Positions 7,206-10,567 of a DNA stretch of 10,567 nucleotides are shown piece after piece; the stretch's first letter is position 1, and each line of letters begins with the position of its first letter. Where the stretch lies: contig SKIC01000089.1 in assembly GCA_007116685.1 (NCBI GenBank), forward strand, positions 1-10,567. The letters are read 5' to 3'. Both the position numbers and the translations under genes were made by a program. The notes beneath the pieces were generated by a model, which saw only the letters and a list, made by a program, of their open reading frames with translations, was not told where the DNA came from and made no database searches. The DNA is from Balneolales bacterium. Lineage in GTDB: Bacteria > Bacteroidota > Rhodothermia > Balneolales > Natronogracilivirgulaceae.

Positions 7206-7613
7206 ATGAAAGCACTCGGACGACAAATTCTGGTTGAATTTTATGACTGTAACAGCGACGTAATCAATGATGTTGCTCAGGTTGAGTCTATTTTACTTGA
7301 GGCTACTAGAGCATCCAAAGCCAGTATCATATCTCATAATTTTCACAAATTCAGTCCACACGGAGTAAGTGGAACTGTAGTTATTGCAGAATCTCACGTT
7401 GCGATTCATACATGGCCGGAGTACAGTTATGCCGCTGTTGATATTTTTACTTGCGGAGAAACTATTGACCCATGGATTATTCAGGATTACATGAAAAATG
7501 CGTTTGAAGCCAAAAACGTATCAAGTATGGAACTCAAGAGAGGTTTGTTCAGAGTACCTGAAGGGGAAGAGTTATTATTTAAGCCCAAAGAGGCGCAACA
7601 GTTTTCTAATTAA
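7206..7613 (+). CDS. speD: S-adenosylmethionine decarboxylase proenzyme (prokaryotic class)
   Basis: This 135-residue proenzyme cleaves itself to form a pyruvoyl cofactor and then decarboxylates S-adenosylmethionine, giving the aminopropyl donor for spermidine synthesis. The cleavage site is E62|S63 in the signature AESHVAIHTWPE (residues 61-72). The processing histidine H68 and the catalytic cysteine C83 (in IFTCG) fall at exactly the numbering known for the Thermotoga maritima enzyme. The short length marks it as the small bacterial/archaeal (class 1B) form that works as a dimer of alpha-beta units. A purine-rich AAAGGGA lies 2 bases before the ATG, rather close for a typical Shine-Dalgarno. 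It is the first gene of a same-strand set with pdaD (25 bases downstream) and speE, which together define a polyamine operon. The preceding 363-base gap presumably contains the promoter. Confidence 0.97.
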   Translation: MKALGRQILVEFYDCNSDVINDVAQVESILLEATRASKASIISHNFHKFSPHGVSGTVVIAESHVAIHTWPEYSYAAVDIFTCGETIDPWIIQDYMKNAFEAKNVSSMELKRGLFRVPEGEELLFKPKEAQQFSN

Positions 7614-7638
7614 CGTTTAATTTTTTTGGAATAAGCAC

Positions 7639-8121
7639 ATGTCGAGTTTACAAATGGTTCCTACGCCTAACATTTTCTCACTTGTAAAAGGTTCTGGTGA
7701 AGGAAATATGGTCTTAAATGCTTTTGATCAGGCACTTCTTAATGCCGGCGTTGGCGATACTAATTTGATGAGAATGAGTAGTATAGTGCCTCCGGCTTGT
7801 GAATTGGTTGATAAGATTGTTCTCCCTAAAGGGGCTCTAATTCCTATTGCGTATGCTCAAATCGGGTCTGATGTTCCGGGTACTGTTTTATCTGCGGCAA
7901 TCGCTGTTGGTATTCCTGAAGATCCGACGGAGGCTGGTGTAATCATGGAACATGAAGATGAAAAACCACTTGTAGAAGTAGAAAAAACAGTCCGAAAAAT
8001 GGCTGTGGATGCTTTTGAATACAGAAATAGAAAGCTCAAAGAAGTTTTGAGTATTGGTATTGAGCATACCGTTGTTAATAAAGGTTCTGCATTTGCGGCT
8101 GCCGTTCTTTGGTATAAATAA
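7639..8121 (+). CDS. pdaD: Pyruvoyl-dependent arginine decarboxylase
   Basis: This 160-residue enzyme converts arginine to agmatine, the entry step to polyamines, using a self-made pyruvoyl group instead of PLP. It aligns by eye along its whole length with the Methanocaldococcus jannaschii enzyme. The cleavage site is S47|S48 in NLMRMSSIVPP, N42 matches the active-site asparagine (N47 there), and E104 in VIMEHE matches the catalytic glutamate (E109 there). SDVPGTVLSAAIAVGIP and the C-terminal IEHTV...FAAAVLWYK are also family signatures. The start at 7639 gives MSSLQ before the conserved part; the internal ATG at 7654 is an alternative. It lies between speD and speE, with 25-base and 14-base gaps, so all three are probably one transcript. 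Many bacteria use a PLP arginine decarboxylase (SpeA) instead, so this archaeal-type form is worth noting. Agmatine must be processed by a gene outside the window. Confidence 0.96.
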   Translation: MSSLQMVPTPNIFSLVKGSGEGNMVLNAFDQALLNAGVGDTNLMRMSSIVPPACELVDKIVLPKGALIPIAYAQIGSDVPGTVLSAAIAVGIPEDPTEAGVIMEHEDEKPLVEVEKTVRKMAVDAFEYRNRKLKEVLSIGIEHTVVNKGSAFAAAVLWYK

Positions 8122-8135
8122 TTTCTGACTGTACA

Positions 8136-8993
8136 ATGGGTTTATCATACAACGAATATTATAACGAGCGCACCGGTCTGACTGTTGGCCTGAAGAAAGT
8201 ACTTTTTTCAGAGGATACTCCATTTCAAAAAGTTGAGGTTTACGAGACCGATACCTGGGGTAATTTGATGACGATCGACGGCATGGTAATGTTATCTGAA
8301 AAAGATGAATTCGTTTATCATGAAATGCTTACTCATGTAGGTATGTTCGCACATCCTAATCCTAAAAAAGTCCTCATAATTGGAGGTGGAGATGGAGGAA
8401 CAGCCAGAGAAGTAATGCGTCATCCAAGTGTGGAACGCGTTGATATGGTTGAAATTGACGAAGCCGTAGTTCGTGCATCCAAAGAATTTATGCCTGAAGT
8501 TGGAGATTGGGATAATCCTAAATTGAATGTGATTTATGAAAATGGTCTCGAATTTGTCAAAACTCCAAAAGGCGAATATGATGTAGTGATTATTGATGGC
8601 TCTGACCCCGTTGGTCCGGCTGTGGATTTGTTTAAAAAAGAATTCTACCAAAACTGTTATGATTGCTTAAATGAGAATGGAATCTTAACAGCTCAAACAG
8701 AAAGTCCATGGGTGGGGCATTACCACAAAAGCATTTCTGATCTTTTTGACGTGCTTGATGAAGTTTTTGAAGTTTCCCAGATGTACCTGGCATTTATTCC
8801 GCTATATCCAACTGGAATGTGGTCTTTGGCTTATGCCAGTAAAGGGATAAATCCACACAGTGAGGAGGTTATCAAAAGAGTTGAAGAAGGTACTACCAAA
8901 TGGCAATCTTCGTTACGATATTATAACAAAGATATGCATACCGGATCCTTTGCCATCCCCAATTTTGTTCAGGACATTCTCAAATCCAAATAA
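8136..8993 (+). CDS. speE: Polyamine aminopropyltransferase (spermidine synthase family)
   Basis: A 285-residue SAM-methyltransferase-fold enzyme that moves the aminopropyl group from decarboxylated SAM to an amine, normally putrescine, to give spermidine. An N-terminal beta domain (about 1-70) includes WGNLMTIDGMVMLSEKDEFVYHEML, which shapes the amine pocket. The nucleotide-binding Rossmann part carries VLIIGGGDGGTAREV (G83-G88 loop) and VEID (E106 and D108). The catalytic-loop motif IIDGSDPVGPA holds D154 and D157, where the family usually reads D(S/C)TDPxGP. The C-terminal PLYPTGMWSLAYASKG is also typical. The amine acceptor (putrescine, or agmatine as in some thermophiles) cannot be decided from these motifs. 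It starts 14 bases after pdaD. Its last 29 bases probably overlap the non-ATG start of the Omp85-type gene, and a terminator-like hairpin lies about 43 bases beyond its stop. Confidence 0.95.
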   Translation: MGLSYNEYYNERTGLTVGLKKVLFSEDTPFQKVEVYETDTWGNLMTIDGMVMLSEKDEFVYHEMLTHVGMFAHPNPKKVLIIGGGDGGTAREVMRHPSVERVDMVEIDEAVVRASKEFMPEVGDWDNPKLNVIYENGLEFVKTPKGEYDVVIIDGSDPVGPAVDLFKKEFYQNCYDCLNENGILTAQTESPWVGHYHKSISDLFDVLDEVFEVSQMYLAFIPLYPTGMWSLAYASKGINPHSEEVIKRVEEGTTKWQSSLRYYNKDMHTGSFAIPNFVQDILKSK

Positions 8994-10567
8994 GAATCCG
9001 AAATTCGGTTTATTTTCATCCGTTTTGATAGTACTATGCCTCCTGGTTACGGAGGCATTTTCTATTGTGCCTCAGGATTCACTTGCCGAGAATTCCGTAA
9101 ATCAACTGCAATGGTATCAGGATGGTGAACTTCTTCAGGAATTCTCATTAGTTTCTCAAACAGAAGAGCAAATTCTGGAACACATACTGAGACAAAATGC
9201 TGCAGAAGGTTTTTTTGCGGCCTCAGTTGATTCTAGTATTATTTCAGAAGATCAGAAAAAAATATTCATTTCAAGTGGATGCCGCTTTCAAATTCAGAAT
9301 TTATCAATTTCTACAAATGGATTTGATATTGGAAACCGACCGTTTTTTTTAACGGAAGGTTCGTTTTATTCTGATTCCATACTTCAGCAAGAGTTAGAAG
9401 ACATCCTGCAAAATGCTGAGCAACAGGGGTTTCCACTAGCGAAGATTGCTATAGATTCTTTCACGTTTGACTGGGAAAACTGTCAGGTTTCAGTGGATGT
9501 CAATTTAGATATCGGAGAACAAATTTATGCTCAGGAAATTCGTTTTTCAGGTTTAGACAGAACAAGTGCTGAATATCTTCAAAGAGCTTCCGGCTTCAGA
9601 GACAGTGTGCTTATAACGCCTGTTAATCTGACACGAATTCGCCGGAATATCGACAATACAAATTTCTACAGGCATGTTTCTGAGGCTGAAATAATCAGGT
9701 CGGGTGGCAGGCATGAACTGCTTTTTCGACTCGAGGAAAATAACATAAACCGATTTGATGCTATACTTGGATATGTGCCTGAGCCCGGTGGTTCGAATAC
9801 CATAGTTGGGAATGCTGATTTACATATCCGAAATGTAGCCTATCAAGGGAGTACACTAGCCATAAAATTTGATAGGAAACAGGCGCTTACTACCAGTTTT
9901 GCAATAGCCTATGAATTGGATTGGATAAATTCATGGCCCTTGGGATTGAGTGGCGAATTTGATTTTGTACAACAGGATACAAGTTACCAAATCAGAAATG
10001 CCCGTTTAACATCATCCTACTTTATCAATCCCAATACACGTTTGATTACAGGCGTACGGAGGGAAGGCATCACAGCGAATCAAGATCCTAATTTACCGGC
10101 CTTGGCATTGGATGGTCAGGCTGTTTTTGGGGGAGTTGGAATCCGCTTTGATAATACGAACAGACGAATTAGTCCCACTTCTGGATTTCGCATCAACACA
10201 TTTATTGAAACCGGTTATAAAAATATTACGGATGCCCGTTTTGAAGAATTTGGAGCCCGCCGCGAGATGAATCAGCAAGAAATAAATTTCGATGCCAGGA
10301 TGTTTGTTTCACCATTTCGGCGTCAGGTTTTGGCCTTTAGGGGAAGTGCTTATCTGATGATTTCGCCAGAATATACCGAATCCGATTTGACCAGATTTGG
10401 AGGTGCAAGGAGTTTCAGAGGGTATAGGGAAGATCAATTCAGGGCATCGAGATTGGTTTGGGGAGACATGGAGTATCGATATTTATTGGATCCAACTTCC
10501 TATGCATTTGTATTTGCTGCCGGTGGTAGGTATCAGCGTCCACAATTGATTACAGAAATTACAACTG
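8965..10567 (+). CDS. Omp85-family outer-membrane protein (TamA/BamA-like), 3' truncated by window
   Basis: An open frame runs to the right edge without a stop (at least 534 residues). No ATG lies near its start. I propose the TTG at 8965 because it gives a signal peptide: basic K10 and K13, hydrophobic core about 14-28 (FGLFSSVLIVLCLLV), and a likely cut after A31-F-S33. The start is uncertain; it overlaps speE by 29 bases. Mature residues 50-107, 108-188 and 189-262 look like POTRA-type alpha/beta repeats, for example IYAQEIRFSGLDRTSAEYL and LFRLEENN, the first less clearly. From about 263 the sequence alternates like beta strands of a barrel. R477-F492 (RFGGARSFRGYREDQF) matches the conserved Omp85 motif with the RGY that sits in the barrel lumen. 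BamA usually carries five POTRAs; about three here favour a TamA-like role in outer-membrane assembly or translocation. The C-terminal strands lie beyond the window. Confidence 0.85.
   Translation, partial: MFRTFSNPNKNPKFGLFSSVLIVLCLLVTEAFSIVPQDSLAENSVNQLQWYQDGELLQEFSLVSQTEEQILEHILRQNAAEGFFAASVDSSIISEDQKKIFISSGCRFQIQNLSISTNGFDIGNRPFFLTEGSFYSDSILQQELEDILQNAEQQGFPLAKIAIDSFTFDWENCQVSVDVNLDIGEQIYAQEIRFSGLDRTSAEYLQRASGFRDSVLITPVNLTRIRRNIDNTNFYRHVSEAEIIRSGGRHELLFRLEENNINRFDAILGYVPEPGGSNTIVGNADLHIRNVAYQGSTLAIKFDRKQALTTSFAIAYELDWINSWPLGLSGEFDFVQQDTSYQIRNARLTSSYFINPNTRLITGVRREGITANQDPNLPALALDGQAVFGGVGIRFDNTNRRISPTSGFRINTFIETGYKNITDARFEEFGARREMNQQEINFDARMFVSPFRRQVLAFRGSAYLMISPEYTESDLTRFGGARSFRGYREDQFRASRLVWGDMEYRYLLDPTSYAFVFAAGGRYQRPQLITEITT
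9036..9062 (+). terminator. Terminator-like hairpin after speE, inside the next gene
   Basis: ATGCCTCC (9036-9043) and GGAGGCAT (9051-9058) form a perfect 8-bp, GC-rich stem with a 7-base loop (TGGTTAC). Four Ts (9058-9061) follow, then CTATT. This looks like the Rho-independent terminator of the speD-pdaD-speE operon, 43 bases past the speE stop. The T-run is short, so termination may be partial. The same bases encode residues of the signal peptide of the following outer-membrane protein (about codons 24-32), so it could act as an attenuator rather than an operon end. Pairing was counted by hand; energy was not computed. Confidence 0.65.

Noticed and set aside
7857..8651. Reverse-strand open frames opposite pdaD and speE.
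   Set aside because: They lie wholly antisense to genes with intact catalytic motifs and have low-complexity, family-less products.
9016..9057. Lipoprotein signal (cysteine C25 in the hydrophobic core of the Omp85 leader).
   Set aside because: The residues before the cysteine (I-V-L-C) do not match the lipobox, and Omp85 barrels are not lipoproteins of this form; an ordinary signal peptide fits better.

Overview
The window looks like an ordinary chromosomal segment from a Gram-negative bacterium of the Bacteroidota/Balneolota-Rhodothermota group. This is an inference, not a proof. It rests on (i) a single-chain E1 alpha-beta 2-oxoacid dehydrogenase carrying the RMRGHEEASGT signature that I know from Bacteroidota-type proteins, (ii) an Omp85-family outer-membrane protein, (iii) start codons that mostly lack a recognisable Shine-Dalgarno sequence, and (iv) a moderately AT-rich composition. 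No tRNA, rRNA, CRISPR array, insertion sequence or prophage gene is visible.

Layout. Positions 11-4848 carry a forward series: an M16 zinc peptidase, asparaginyl-tRNA synthetase (with an extra coiled-coil segment), the DNA polymerase III delta subunit, an ECF sigma factor, a long terminator-like hairpin, and a small protein resembling the N-terminal part of an anti-sigma factor. This series meets, tail to tail, a reverse-strand gene for a fused E1 alpha-beta 2-oxoacid dehydrogenase (4845-6842). The two stop codons share the palindrome CTAG. A 363-base divergent gap (6843-7205) follows, with one doubtful small reading frame in it.

Positions 7206-8993 form a compact polyamine operon: S-adenosylmethionine decarboxylase (speD), pyruvoyl-dependent arginine decarboxylase (pdaD) and an aminopropyltransferase (speE). 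Both decarboxylases are self-cleaving pyruvoyl enzymes. Together the three supply agmatine, decarboxylated SAM and aminopropyl transfer, but the enzyme that removes the guanidino group is not in the window.

From about 8965 to the right edge runs a gene with no ATG start, cut off by the window. It encodes a signal peptide, POTRA-like repeats and the start of an Omp85/TamA-type beta barrel. A terminator-like hairpin (9036-9062) lies inside its signal-peptide codons, just after speE. I see no convincing wholly new system. The most interesting points are the two hairpins placed at gene boundaries, the minimal anti-sigma-like protein, and the polyamine pathway's missing step.
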